DNA of 64,000 bases from Enterococcus mediterraneensis (GCF_900604485.1 NZ_UWOP01000001.1:439001-503000), one strand, 5' to 3'; shown: positions 27,921-36,991, counted from the stretch's first letter. Numbers and translations are program-made. Notes: generated from the sequence alone by a model not told the origin.

Positions 27921-29028
27921 TTATTCGTGATTTAATTTCATTTTCAAGTAAGCATCGATAAATCCATCCAGCTCGCCGTCCATCACTGCCTGTACATTCC
28001 CAGTCTCGTAATTGGTACGGTGATCTTTCACCATGGAATAAGGATGGAAGACGTATGATCGAATTTGAGAACCCCAGCCGATCTCCATTTGTTCTCCGCG
28101 AAGTGCAGCCGCTTCTTGTTCTTTTTTCTCAATTTCCAGCTGATATAGTTTAGCTTTTAACATGCCCATCGCTTGTTCCCGGTTTTTCAATTGAGAACGT
28201 TGTGCTTGGCTGGCAACGACGGTCCCGGTTGGTAAATGGGTGATCCGTACCGCAGATTCGGTTTTATTGATGTGCTGTCCGCCAGCACCGCTTGCCCGAT
28301 AGGTATCGATCTTCAAATCATCTGGATTGATCTCGATATCGATCGTTTCATCCAATTCAGGCATAACATCCACTGAACAAAAAGAAGTATGGCGGCGATT
28401 TGCCGAATCAAATGGCGAGATCCGTACAAGACGATGGACCCCTTTTTCTGATTTTAAATAACCGTAAGCGTTGTAGCCTTTGATCAAAAGTGTCACGCTC
28501 TTGATCCCTGCTTCATCGCCGGCTTGATAATCCAGCACTTCCACTTGATAATTATGCTGCTCGCTCCAACGGGTATACATTCGTAAAAGCATACTGCCCC
28601 AATCCTGCGATTCTGTCCCGCCGGCGCCTGGATGCAGTTCGATGATGGCGTTATTGTGATCGTAAGGACCATCCAATAACATGGACAATTCGTAATTTTG
28701 CATTGCTTCATCTAATTGCTGGATCCGCTCCGACAATTCCTTTTGCATCTCCGCATCCGGTTCTTCTTCCAACATTTCTTCCATGATCGAAAGTTCATCT
28801 ACTTCATCAGCTAGCTGATGGAACTGGTCATAAGCTTCTTTACGAATATTATTTTCGCTAATAACTTTTTGAGCAGTCTCTTGATCATCCCAAAAACTTG
28901 GGTCAGCCATTTTTGCTTCAGCTTCGGCGATGTCTTCTTCTAACTGATCTAAGTCAAAGAGACCCCCTAAAGCTGTTGATTTTCTCTCGCATCTCTGTCA
29001 ATTTATTGCGGATTTCTGCTGACTCCAT
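27921..29028 (-). CDS. prfB: Peptide chain release factor 2 with programmed +1 frameshift
   Basis: Releases peptides at UGA and UAA. The coding region is split: ATG at 29028 opens a 24-codon frame ([20 protein letters not shown] then RGSL) that stops at TGA 28956-28954. The site AGGGGG-TCT-CTT-TGA-C (28953-28969) is the classical RF2 autoregulatory shift, with an internal Shine-Dalgarno-like stretch and a slippery CTT before the stop. After a +1 shift, translation continues [20 protein letters not shown] through the main frame. The anticodon-like tripeptide SPF ([11 protein letters not shown]) and the catalytic GGQ ([12 protein letters not shown]) are present. Confidence 0.95.
28953..28969 (-). 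promoter_or_regulatory. RF2 programmed +1 frameshift site
   Basis: AGGGGGTCTCTTTGAC on the minus strand. When RF2 is scarce, slow termination at the in-frame TGA lets the ribosome slip forward from CTT to TTG-phase reading. Confidence 0.93.
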
Positions 29029-29060
29029 CTAATAAATTCCTCCTTATTTTTAATCAATTC

Positions 29061-29098
29061 AGGCTGGAACATTGCTCAAATGAGCGATATCCCAGCCT
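29061..29098. repeat. Nested hairpin in the secA-prfB gap
   Basis: AGGCTGG / CCAGCCT outer arms enclose ATTGCTCA / TGAGCGAT inner arms around a 2-base loop. It is not followed by a T run on the minus strand, so it is not an ordinary terminator for secA. Its outer arms resemble a GGCTGGGA...CCAGCC hairpin I remember as dispersed in intergenic regions of Lactobacillales. A second, weaker hairpin lies at 29126-29153. Confidence 0.6.
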
Positions 29099-29173
29099 CT
29101 TGATCAATACCTGTTTCATTTTTATACGTCCAGTCTAAGACTGTTAGGACGCGCTATTATTTTATACATTGGA

Positions 29174-31687
29174 TCAGGCGTTTTTGCCGTGGCAGTTCTT
29201 ATATTTCTTGCCGCTGCCGCATGGACATGGATCGTTACGACCGACTTTTTCCACATGGACTGGTTTTTGAGCGGCTTGTTCTGCTTCTTCCGGCTGTTGT
29301 TCAGCTTCGCCTTGTGCAACTTGTTCCCGTTGTACATTTTGGCGGATCTCTGCTTTCATGAAGAGACGAGTCACTTCATATTCGATGGCTCCGACCATAT
29401 CCTCAAACATGTTGTAGCCTTCTGTTTGATATTCTACCAACGGATTGTTTTGTCCGTAAGCCCGCAGACCGATCGATTGACGCAATTGATCCATCGCATC
29501 GATGTGATCTGTCCATTTCATATCTACCACACGCAAGATCACGACTTTTTCAAATTCCAACAATTGTTCTGGACTGTTCAATTGATTGGCTTTTTCATCA
29601 AAAATCCGTTGTGCTTCTTGGAATAAAAAGTCTTTGATTTCTTGCGGTGTTTTTCCTTTTAGATCATCAACAGAGATCGCGTCTTCATGAACCAGTGTAT
29701 TACCGGCAAAATCAACGATTCCTTCAAGATTCCACTGGCTTTCTTCTAGTTGCGTATGGCTGTCTACCGCACGACTGATCGTCCGTTTCACCATATTCAT
29801 CAAGGTTTGTGACAGGTCTTTGTCTTCCATGATGACTTCTTGGCGTTGTCCGTAAATAACTTCCCGTTGTTCCCGCATAACATCGTCATATTGCAGAACG
29901 TTTTTCCGAGTATCGTAGTTGTTTCCTTCTACGCGTTTTTGTGCGGATTCTACTTGACGTGTCAGCATCTTGCTTTGGATCACGGCATCGGCGTCTTCAA
30001 TCTTCATACGATCCAAGAAAGCTTTGATTCGTTCGGAACCAAAACGTTTCATCAAATCATCTTCCAATGAAAGATAAAATTGAGATACACCGGGGTCTCC
30101 TTGACGTCCAGAACGTCCCCGCAACTGATTATCGATACGGCGTGATTCATGGCGCTCAGTACCAATAACTGCCAAGCCGCCTAATTCAGCGACACCTAAA
30201 CCTAATTTGATATCAGTACCCCGACCGGCCATATTAGTAGCGATCGTTACAGCGCCTTTTTGTCCGGCATTCAGGATGATTTCCGCTTCTTTAAAGTGAT
30301 TTTTCGCGTTCAATACTTCATGAGGTACTTTTTCTTTATCCAGCATGTTAGACAATAATTCAGAAGTTTCTACCGCCACAGTACCTACCAAGACTGGCTG
30401 ACCTTTACGATAACGTTCTTTGATATCTTGAACAACAGCATGGAACTTGCTTTCCAATGTTGGATACAACAAATCAGCACGGTCATCCCGGGCAATCGGT
30501 TTATTTGTTGGGATTTGGAAAACTTGCATATTGTAGATTTCACGGAATTCTTCTTCTTCTGTTTTAGCGGTACCGGTCATCCCGGATAATTTCTTGTACA
30601 TCCGGAAGTAGTTTTGGAATGTGATAGTCGCCATTGTTTTTGTTTCGTCTTCGATCTCAACGCCTTCTTTGGCTTCGATGGCTTGGTGCAATCCGTCTGA
30701 ATAACGGCGTCCGTCCATGATCCGACCAGTAAATTGGTCAACGATCAAGACTTTTCCTTCTTGCACTACATAATCGATATCCCGCAACATGATGTAGTTG
30801 GCCCGCAGCGCTTGATCCAAGTGGTGAGTCAATGCTGTATTTTCGATATCATACAAGTTTTTCAATCCAAAAGTTTCTTCGGCTTTTTCAATACCGCTTT
30901 CTGTTAACCCAATCGTTTTGGACTGGATATCGATCTTGTAATCTTCTTCGTTTTTCAAACGTTTTACAAAGTTATCTGTCCGTGTATAAAGAGCAGTTGA
31001 TTTTTCAGCTTGTCCGGAAATAATCAAAGGTGTTCGAGCTTCATCGATCAAGATCGAGTCTACTTCATCGACGATAGCATAGTTCAATGGACGTTGTACC
31101 ATTTGATTGCGATACACCACCATGTTGTCCCGCAAATAGTCAAAACCTAATTCGTTGTTCGTGCTGTAGGTAATATCGCAAGCGTAAGCCGCGCGTTTTT
31201 CTTCGGAGGATTTTGAATTGATGTTCAATCCGACTGTCAATCCTAAGAAATTGTACAGCTCGCCCATTTCTGTGGAGTCACGAGTTGCCAAGTATTCATT
31301 GACGGTAACAACGTGGACGCCTTCGCCGGAAAGTGCGTTCAAGTAAACCGGCATCGTCGCAGTCAACGTCTTCCCTTCACCAGTTCTCATTTCTGGGATA
31401 TTTCCGTCGTGCAATACGATACCACCCATCAATTGCACATGGTATGGATACAGTCCTAATACACGTTTTGCGGCTTCACGAACGACAGCAAAAGCTTCTG
31501 GAAGCAATTGGTCCAATGTTTCGCCTTTTTGATAGCGGTCACGGAATTCATCCGTTTTCCCACGCAACTCTTCGTCGCTTAATTTTGCCATGTCATCTGC
31601 ATATGTTTCGATACGATCCGCGATAGCTGACAATCGTTTTAATTCTTTTTTGTCATTTTCGATCAGTTTTTTTAAAAAATTGGCCAT
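29174..31687 (-). CDS. secA: Protein translocase ATPase SecA
   Basis: Motor of the Sec preprotein translocase, 837 residues. Walker [25 protein letters not shown]-like [16 protein letters not shown], helicase motifs [20 protein letters not shown] and the C-terminal zinc-binding [13 protein letters not shown] are all visible. The start [13 protein letters not shown] at 31687 has AAAGGAG upstream. It is probably transcribed alone or after hpf. Confidence 0.96.
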   Translation of the reverse strand: MANFLKKLIENDKKELKRLSAIADRIETYADDMAKLSDEELRGKTDEFRDRYQKGETLDQLLPEAFAVVREAAKRVLGLYPYHVQLMGGIVLHDGNIPEMRTGEGKTLTATMPVYLNALSGEGVHVVTVNEYLATRDSTEMGELYNFLGLTVGLNINSKSSEEKRAAYACDITYSTNNELGFDYLRDNMVVYRNQMVQRPLNYAIVDEVDSILIDEARTPLIISGQAEKSTALYTRTDNFVKRLKNEEDYKIDIQSKTIGLTESGIEKAEETFGLKNLYDIENTALTHHLDQALRANYIMLRDIDYVVQEGKVLIVDQFTGRIMDGRRYSDGLHQAIEAKEGVEIEDETKTMATITFQNYFRMYKKLSGMTGTAKTEEEEFREIYNMQVFQIPTNKPIARDDRADLLYPTLESKFHAVVQDIKERYRKGQPVLVGTVAVETSELLSNMLDKEKVPHEVLNAKNHFKEAEIILNAGQKGAVTIATNMAGRGTDIKLGLGVAELGGLAVIGTERHESRRIDNQLRGRSGRQGDPGVSQFYLSLEDDLMKRFGSERIKAFLDRMKIEDADAVIQSKMLTRQVESAQKRVEGNNYDTRKNVLQYDDVMREQREVIYGQRQEVIMEDKDLSQTLMNMVKRTISRAVDSHTQLEESQWNLEGIVDFAGNTLVHEDAISVDDLKGKTPQEIKDFLFQEAQRIFDEKANQLNSPEQLLEFEKVVILRVVDMKWTDHIDAMDQLRQSIGLRAYGQNNPLVEYQTEGYNMFEDMVGAIEYEVTRLFMKAEIRQNVQREQVAQGEAEQQPEEAEQAAQKPVHVEKVGRNDPCPCGSGKKYKNCHGKNA

Positions 31688-31833
31688 CAGTATATGACTC
31701 TCCTTTAATTTCCATTTTTCTCTGTACTCAAAGAAACTCTCCTTCCTATTCTATCATTAGTTTTATTCAAATGAAATAGCCAGAAAGTAGAAGAATTTTT
31801 TCATTTAAAAAAATTAACTTTTAATGTTTGTAT

Positions 31834-31845
31834 GCATTCGAATGC
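31834..31845. promoter_or_regulatory. Perfect 12-bp palindrome upstream of secA
   Basis: GCATTCGAATGC lies in the 271-bp AT-rich gap between secA and hpf. No identity could be assigned; it may be an operator. The remainder of the gap holds the hpf terminator and nothing else recognisable. Confidence 0.35.
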
Positions 31846-31902
31846 TTTAAAAAATGTACGTAAATAAACTCTTTTATCCTGCAACAACTATTACTTATCT
31901 AC

Positions 31903-31940
31903 AAAAAAAGGAGCTCTCAGAATTGAGGGCTCCCTTTTTA
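31903..31940 (-). terminator. Terminator of hpf
   Basis: Stem AGGAGCTCTCA / TGAGGGCTCCCT flanked by A and T runs, about 20 bases past the hpf stop. Confidence 0.85.
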
Positions 31941-31958
31941 AATTCATATACTAAACTA

Positions 31959-32507
31959 TCAGTCAGTTTCGATCAAACCGTATTTGCCGTCTTTACGACG
32001 ATAAACGATGCTAGTGCCATTTGTTTCTGCATCTTCAAAAATGAAGAAATTATGTCCTAACATGTTCATTTGCAATACAGCTTCTTCACTGTCCATTGGT
32101 TTTAGAGAAAGACGTTTGGTGCGAACGATGTCTAATTCAGATCCATTTTCTTCTTCCGGTTCTTCATTAAAAACCGCTGTAGTCGCATCAGGTAATGCTG
32201 TTTCGCGTGATTTGCGATTGATCTTCGTTTTGAATTTGCGGATTTGACGTTCTAGTTTATCAACCACTAAATCCACACTTGCATAAAGATCTGGTGAAGT
32301 TTCTTCCGCGCGCAACACTAAGTATGGAAGCGGGATCGTTACTTCAACTTTTGCTGTTTTTTCAGTATAAACTTTCAAATTCACATGTGCTGTTGCATCA
32401 GGTGCGTCATTAAAATAACGTTCTAGTTTTCCAACTTTTTTTTCGACATAGTCGCGAATCGCATCCGTAACTTCAATATTTTCGCCGCGTACATTGTATC
32501 TAAACAT
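31959..32507 (-). CDS. hpf: Ribosome hibernation promoting factor, long form
   Basis: Binds 30S subunits and dimerises ribosomes into inactive 100S particles in stationary phase. The 182-residue protein has the N-terminal YfiA-like domain ([20 protein letters not shown]) and the C-terminal dimerisation domain of long HPF ([40 protein letters not shown]), joined by an acidic linker. Start at 32507 has AAAGGGGC upstream. Confidence 0.94.
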   Translation of the reverse strand: MFRYNVRGENIEVTDAIRDYVEKKVGKLERYFNDAPDATAHVNLKVYTEKTAKVEVTIPLPYLVLRAEETSPDLYASVDLVVDKLERQIRKFKTKINRKSRETALPDATTAVFNEEPEEENGSELDIVRTKRLSLKPMDSEEAVLQMNMLGHNFFIFEDAETNGTSIVYRRKDGKYGLIETD

Positions 32508-32536
32508 AACAATTGCCCCTTTCGTCTACCAATAAA

Positions 32537-32573
32537 AGAAGGAGAAAGGACCACTCTTTGTCCTTCTTCTTAC
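32537..32573. terminator. Hairpin between comFC and hpf
   Basis: AAGAAG(GAGA)AAGGAC pairs with GTCCTTCTTCTT around a short loop. The position is between comFC and hpf, so it may end the comF transcript. Confidence 0.5.
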
Positions 32574-32648
32574 CTTTATTATATCGAACTCTAATCTATT
32601 TGCAAACTTAAACGCTAACAAATTCATCAACTTCTAAAATACGTTATT

Positions 32649-33323
32649 TTACCGCGCAAGTGAAAAAGTACGAACCTGCTGTGCTCCGGCATCGAGCAAG
32701 AGCTCGGCACCATGAAAAAGTGTTCTGCCTGTTGTATACACATCATCCACCAATAATATTTTTTTATTTTTGATTTTGTCAGCAGGCACTTCCAATTCAT
32801 AAGGCTGCTCCATCGCCAGACGTTCACGACGATTTTTATGAGCTTGCGGTGTCAAATCGATCTTTCTTTTTAATAGCGTAACAGATGGTATATGCGCGGC
32901 TTTCAACAGCTCTTCTGCTTGATTGAAGCCTCGTTGTGCCAAACGTTCTTCTGATAATGGAATAGCACAAATCAAAAAATCCGAATACTTTTTTAAATAA
33001 TTTTTGATCTCAATGGCAAAAGTTTCCCTTAGCCGATAATCCCCTAAGAATTTATAGGCGTGAAGCCATTCTTGAAATCCCGTGTTATACCGGTAGAGGG
33101 CTTTGTGGGCAAAATCATACTCAGGATAGATGGTTTTCCAATAGGCGCAATCTCGACAATCTTTTTCTATATTCATGCAGGTGGAGCAGCAATCTTCCGG
33201 TGAAATCTTTTGCAGACGCTGGCGACAGTTGTGACAACATTCAGGCTTGATCAGCCATGGCAGTAAAATCTCTGTCATTGTCAGATCACGAATGATTGGC
33301 TGGCAGCACCATGTACATCTCAT
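32649..33323 (-). CDS. comFC: ComFC, competence-associated phosphoribosyltransferase
   Basis: A 224-residue ComFC/GntX-type protein. N-terminal cysteines (CTWCC, CCHNCRQ, CCSTC) form a zinc site, and the C-terminal PRTase loop KKILLVDDVYTTGRTL is intact. ComFC supports DNA processing during transformation with ComFA. Start at 33323 overlaps the comFA stop as ATGA, so the two are coupled; the longer frame to 33338 is inside comFA. Confidence 0.9.
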   Translation of the reverse strand: MRCTWCCQPIIRDLTMTEILLPWLIKPECCHNCRQRLQKISPEDCCSTCMNIEKDCRDCAYWKTIYPEYDFAHKALYRYNTGFQEWLHAYKFLGDYRLRETFAIEIKNYLKKYSDFLICAIPLSEERLAQRGFNQAEELLKAAHIPSVTLLKRKIDLTPQAHKNRRERLAMEQPYELEVPADKIKNKKILLVDDVYTTGRTLFHGAELLLDAGAQQVRTFSLAR

Positions 33324-34624
33324 ATCGTTTCCAACCATTTTTTCGCTAAACGATTCATTTCACGGATCTCTTTGCAGGCATCTCTGATTGCTTGAGTTTG
33401 TTGATCATACATAAACAAAACCTGCCCATGATTGAAAGCTCCTTTCCGATCAACGCGTCCTGCTATCTGGACCAGTGCTGATTTGCTGAATACAGGATGA
33501 TTGGCTCCTATCACAATCACAGAAATATTAGAAAATGTCACTCCTCGTTCTAAAATCGTGGTTGAAAGCAAGACATCATACTGCTTGTTACGCATCTGTT
33601 GAACTTTCTCCAAACGGTTTTCGTCAATCGAAGAAACACATTCGATTTCTTTATCCGGCAAATATTTTTTCAAACTTTTTGCCAGCTCTTCCATCCACAC
33701 AATCGTTGGGCAAAATACTAAGACCCGATTATCTCTTAACAGCATTCTGATATAGTGCAGGAATTTTTTTAATTTAAAAACAGAACTTGGTAATTTTTCC
33801 CAGTGATTGAACCATATCAATTGCGGCTGGATCAGCGGTCTTTGATGAAAACGCATTGGGATCTTTTCGATTTGATGGGTTTCTTTGATCTCCTGCAATA
33901 ATCGTCGAGAAGGTGTGGCTGTCAAATAAACTAAACAACCATCTGATTTCACTGCCTGCTTACTGGCAAAATACAGCCGCTCATCGCCTTCATAAGGAAA
34001 CGCATCGATCTCGTCAATAATCAACAAATCAAAACATTGATAAAAGTTCAGTAATTGATGTGTAGTACAAATCAAAAAAGCTGTTTCACGATAATCTTCT
34101 TCAGCCCCGCCATGATACAACAGGATATCTTCTTTGGGAAACACCGCCTGCAAGCGGGGAAACAACTCTCGACAAACATCGATCCTAGGTGAAGAAAGCG
34201 CCACTCGCGCTCCCTCTGACAACGCACGATAGATCAAAGGAAACAGCATTTCTGTTTTTCCTGAACCAGTAACTGCCCAGACCAGTGTCTTGCCCCGATC
34301 TTGAAATTGCCGCTCCAGCTTTTCAGCAGTTCGCTGCTGATAATAAGTCAATTCTCCTTCCCATGCAAAACAGACCGCTTCTCTTTTTAAAGAAACAAGA
34401 GGTGCCACCAGACAATCTTCACTGGTGATCCGGCCAAATCCAATACATCCCGGACAATAGTAGTTCCCATTAGGCAGTTGGACCGTTTGTTTGGTAAAAC
34501 GGGCACCGCAGCGATTGCATTGGATGTGTTGATTGCCTTCAACCATTCCATCACGAACAACACCTTTTGCTGAATCCGCCAATGTTTTCGGCAGGATCTG
34601 CTGTCTTCCGACGTATTCCTTCAT
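33320..34624 (-). CDS. comFA: ComFA, DNA helicase/translocase for competence
   Basis: ATP-dependent helicase that helps draw single-stranded DNA through ComEC. An N-terminal four-cysteine zinc finger (CNRCG, YYCPGC) precedes Walker A WAVTGSGKTEML, DEAD-like LLIIDEIDAFPYEGD, motif III YLTATPSR and motif VI QIAGRVDRKGAFNHG. About 434 residues, full length. Among ATG 34630, ATG 34624 and GTG 34633, the start at 34624 best fits the GGGTG ribosome site. Confidence 0.9.
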   Translation of the reverse strand: MKEYVGRQQILPKTLADSAKGVVRDGMVEGNQHIQCNRCGARFTKQTVQLPNGNYYCPGCIGFGRITSEDCLVAPLVSLKREAVCFAWEGELTYYQQRTAEKLERQFQDRGKTLVWAVTGSGKTEMLFPLIYRALSEGARVALSSPRIDVCRELFPRLQAVFPKEDILLYHGGAEEDYRETAFLICTTHQLLNFYQCFDLLIIDEIDAFPYEGDERLYFASKQAVKSDGCLVYLTATPSRRLLQEIKETHQIEKIPMRFHQRPLIQPQLIWFNHWEKLPSSVFKLKKFLHYIRMLLRDNRVLVFCPTIVWMEELAKSLKKYLPDKEIECVSSIDENRLEKVQQMRNKQYDVLLSTTILERGVTFSNISVIVIGANHPVFSKSALVQIAGRVDRKGAFNHGQVLFMYDQQTQAIRDACKEIREMNRLAKKWLETI

Positions 34625-34739
34625 TTTCATCACCCGTAAATAATTACGCGATAAAGCACGAGATTATTTCTGGGAAAGAAAAAATTTTTTTCTAACAAAA
34701 ATAACAGCCAGAACCCTCCAACAAAATACTCTCGCAACC

Positions 34740-34865
34740 TCACTTCACCAAAAGATTTTTTGACTGCTTGCTGTTTACTTTGGTTTCATTCCAATCTTGG
34801 ATTTTAAAAGGAATTTTTCCGTAAAGTCTTCTACGGTCGACTGCTAGTTTTAAATATCTACTCAT
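34740..34865 (-). CDS. Possible 41-residue basic ORF coupled to the S41 protease gene
   Basis: An ATG overlaps the stop of the protease gene by one base (TAATG) and opens a 41-codon frame (begins SRYLKLAVDRRRLYGKIPFK, ends SKNLLVK). It is rich in Lys and Arg and lacks a signal peptide or membrane helix. There is no Shine-Dalgarno of its own, and translation would depend on coupling. An open frame this short can arise by chance. The rest of the 34634-34864 gap is AT-rich and shows nothing else. Confidence 0.3.
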   Translation of the reverse strand: MSRYLKLAVDRRRLYGKIPFKIQDWNETKVNSKQSKNLLVK

Positions 34866-35845
34866 TATTTAAAATTTGTCTTTATCCAAGCAAGCGCCTC
34901 TTTAGCAGGCTCATCGGTCACTAGATCTGGAGGGATCGGGTCTTCCCCGTATAAATTCCCATGTATATCCCGAGTTTTTGTTCCGGCTATTGCTAACGCA
35001 TGTTCCTTATACAAAGGCCAAATCGCAACTCCTGAAGCAAGGCCGGCAGTCGGCTTACCGAATATTTTGACATTAGGGTTGCTTTTCAAAGCGATCAGTG
35101 TCGCTTCCGCCGCACTAGCGGTCTGCTCATTTATCAAAACACCCACCGGGACATCTTGTAGTTTTCGGTCGGAGGGGGTCTCAAAAATCTTTTTACCTCG
35201 ATAGCTCCATACCTTGTCCTGCAAATTGTAAGGATACTCTCCTTCATTAGTAACATAAGAAAAAACTTTGCCATCAGTTATCAGACTTGAAACAGCAGCA
35301 AGCATCGGGCCCATCGATCCACCTGTGTTCCCTTGAAGATCGAGGATGATCCCTTTGATGTTGCTATTTTCAAAAGCCGCTAAAGCCATCGAGACATATT
35401 TTTCTGCGTGGCTGTCTTGACTACTCTTGAAAGGCGGAAGAGATAAAGTGACGATCCCGTCTTCATTAGAGACTTTAGGAAATGTCTGCAAATTTTCGTT
35501 GAAGTATTTATTACCAAAGGATTCATCGATAGTTATATAACTGGAATGCTCACCGCCTGCCAGTTTCGACGCCTGATTAATGATGGGAATTATCTGTTCA
35601 AAATTCTCTGCACCTTTGACTTCATCCATAAGCTCAGGGATATCTTTTTTAAAATTATTTTCCTTTGCAAAGATACCATGTTTGTCCATGATATAAAATG
35701 CGTCACGAGCTAATCGTTCCGTACTGGGAGGAAGAACATATATAGGCCGAGAAAAAAGTGCCACACCAATATAAGTTCCTCCGAAATATAAAATAAGAAA
35801 AAGAAGTAAAGAAACTGACAAACTACCATATACCACACGTTTCAT
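34865..35845 (-). CDS. S41 family protease resembling nisin resistance protein (NSR)
   Basis: A 326-residue protein with one N-terminal membrane anchor (about residues 7-30) and an extracellular S41 peptidase domain. The serine motif QTASAAEATLIAL (Ser244) and His100 in GGEHSSYI stand at the spacing and relative positions of the Ser236/His98 dyad of NSR, the lantibiotic-cleaving protease, whose motif is TASSAEM. No PDZ domain is visible, as in NSR. The usual nsr partners (an ABC exporter of the BceAB type and a two-component system) are absent nearby. It could also be a CtpA-like protease of unrelated substrate. The surroundings are AT-rich compared with the flanking genes, which suggests an acquired segment. 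Confidence 0.75.
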   Translation of the reverse strand: MKRVVYGSLSVSLLLFLILYFGGTYIGVALFSRPIYVLPPSTERLARDAFYIMDKHGIFAKENNFKKDIPELMDEVKGAENFEQIIPIINQASKLAGGEHSSYITIDESFGNKYFNENLQTFPKVSNEDGIVTLSLPPFKSSQDSHAEKYVSMALAAFENSNIKGIILDLQGNTGGSMGPMLAAVSSLITDGKVFSYVTNEGEYPYNLQDKVWSYRGKKIFETPSDRKLQDVPVGVLINEQTASAAEATLIALKSNPNVKIFGKPTAGLASGVAIWPLYKEHALAIAGTKTRDIHGNLYGEDPIPPDLVTDEPAKEALAWIKTNFK

Positions 35846-35912
35846 TTTATCACTCCGTTAAACAATCTAGAATTCCATCCTTTGATTGTCATTTTATCAG
35901 TTGATGGATGTT

Positions 35913-36011
35913 TTAAAATTCTGTTTGTCGCAAATCAAAATTCTTTTTTCTGAGTGCTTGCTGACGGATTGCCTTTTTCTGACTTCTTTTCTTTTGATAA
36001 TTCTCAAACAT
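35913..36011 (-). CDS. Small 32-residue basic protein
   Basis: An ATG at 36011 preceded by an almost ideal GGAGGTGGGG opens a 32-codon frame, FENYQKKRSQKKAIRQQALR then KKNFDLRQTEF. It is strongly basic, has no hydrophobic stretch and is likely helical. It lies 67 bp upstream of the protease gene in the same direction and may be cotranscribed with it. The function is unknown. The strong ribosome site is the main argument that it is real. Confidence 0.55.
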   Translation of the reverse strand: MFENYQKKRSQKKAIRQQALRKKNFDLRQTEF

Positions 36012-36118
36012 GTTCCCCACCTCCAATATAATTATTTGTAATTTTATATATTTTCAGACTTTTTATTTTTAAATATTTTACAACTATTTTCTCTCATGTT
36101 AATTTTTAGAAAACTAAA

Positions 36119-36154
36119 AAAGACAGACGCCAAATCATCAGCATCCGTCTTCCT
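36119..36154 (-). terminator. Terminator of the PTS IIB gene
   Basis: Twelve-pair stem (AAGACGGATGCT with GGCGTCTGTCTT, three G-U pairs) followed by TTTTTT on the minus strand. Confidence 0.8.
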
Positions 36155-36167
36155 GTTTACATAATTA

Positions 36168-36488
36168 TTATTCGCCCATCAGCGTCAATGCTTGTTGCAG
36201 GACTTTTTCACCGTTCATCATGCCGTAGTCAGCCATGTTGATGACATCTAACGGAATTCCTTTAGGTGCCAGACGTTTTTCAAAGTCGCCCTTCATAAAG
36301 CGCACTTGAGGTCCTAAAAGTAAAACGTTTACATCCTTTTGAGCAAGATTATTATCAGCGTCTGAAGCAGATACTGCGAAGATATCAGCATCTAATCCTT
36401 TAGCTTCTGCCGCTTTTTGCATTTTAGTCACTAACAGGCTGGTACTCATCCCTGCTGAACATACTAACATAATTGTTTTTTTAGCCAT
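36168..36488 (-). CDS. PTS system lactose/cellobiose-type IIB component
   Basis: A 106-residue IIB protein of the Lac/Cel family. The phosphorylated cysteine is in MLVCSAGMSTSLLVTKM (Cys10), with GPQVRF and the DYGMMNGEKVL end typical of the CelA/ChbB type. It accepts phosphate from IIA and passes it to sugar bound by IIC. No IIA, IIC or glycosidase gene is adjacent, so it is an orphan in this window and must work with components encoded elsewhere or have a regulatory role. It has its own promoter with a cre site. Confidence 0.92.
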   Translation of the reverse strand: MAKKTIMLVCSAGMSTSLLVTKMQKAAEAKGLDADIFAVSASDADNNLAQKDVNVLLLGPQVRFMKGDFEKRLAPKGIPLDVINMADYGMMNGEKVLQQALTLMGE

Positions 36489-36538
36489 ATTTATCTCTCC
36501 TTTGGAATTGCTAAAGAATAATTTTTATTCCTGATTCT

Positions 36539-36566
36539 ATTATAAAGTAACACGCCGTTTTGTCAA
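36539..36566 (-). promoter_or_regulatory. SigA promoter of the PTS IIB gene
   Basis: TTGACA (36561-36566) and TATAAT (36539-36544) with a 16-bp spacer on the minus strand, about 50 bp ahead of the start. Both hexamers match consensus exactly. Confidence 0.8.
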
Positions 36567-36575
36567 CGCTTTCTT
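36561..36575 (-). promoter_or_regulatory. Candidate cre site over the -35 of the PTS IIB promoter
   Basis: AAGAAAGCGTTGACA matches WTGNAANCGNWNNCW with one mismatch (second position). Its 3' end is the -35 hexamer, a position where CcpA would repress. Confidence 0.6.
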
Positions 36576-36863
36576 TCAATCCAGAAGCCAATTGGATTTG
36601 ACTAATTTATTAAAAACAACAAATTCTTTTTCTAGATTTATATGGACTGCTTCATAACCGGCATTGAGCCATGCATAAGCGCCTTGTTCCGGGTGTTTAT
36701 AGTCATTGGCCCACCAATCCGTTTGTGTCCGGGCAGAGCGAGGCAGACCGCTAGCAGGAAACAGCAGTTCATCGAATTGAGTGAACGTCAACGTAACTTG
36801 CGAACCGCCATTATTCTTTAAATAATGGGTGATCACATCGTATTTTTTCTTGCGTTTTGCCAT
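36576..36863 (-). CDS. Small hypothetical protein (DUF7662-like)
   Basis: A 95-residue protein with a basic N terminus (AKRKKKYDVITHYLKNNGG), a middle FTQFDELLFPASGLPRSAR and a Trp-rich TDWWANDYKHPEQGAYAWLN, then AGYEAVHINLEKEFVVF. The WWaND...AW.NAGY pattern recalls the DUF7662 family of small proteins of unknown function; this assignment is from memory. The start at 36863 is favoured by GAGGTGAGG. Its stop abuts the promoter of the PTS IIB gene. Confidence 0.7.
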   Translation of the reverse strand: MAKRKKKYDVITHYLKNNGGSQVTLTFTQFDELLFPASGLPRSARTQTDWWANDYKHPEQGAYAWLNAGYEAVHINLEKEFVVFNKLVKSNWLLD

Positions 36864-36991
36864 ATACCTCACCTCTTTTTTATTATCGCCATTTTTTGAA
36901 AATTAAGCAACTATTATCTTGAGTTGCCTTCGTTAGTTCAGTTGCAACTTGTTTTTCCATTGACTATACTTGATTGTAAAAGGAGGCCGCC

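Noticed and set aside
29122..29337. 71-codon frame covering the secA end and the gap
   Set aside because: Overlaps the conserved zinc-binding C terminus of SecA in another frame; no ribosome site.
34680..34720. A-run/T-run dyad (GAAAAAAATTTTTTTC-like) downstream of the protease region as a terminator
   Set aside because: The stem lacks G-C pairs and would be unstable; it is more likely plain AT-rich DNA.
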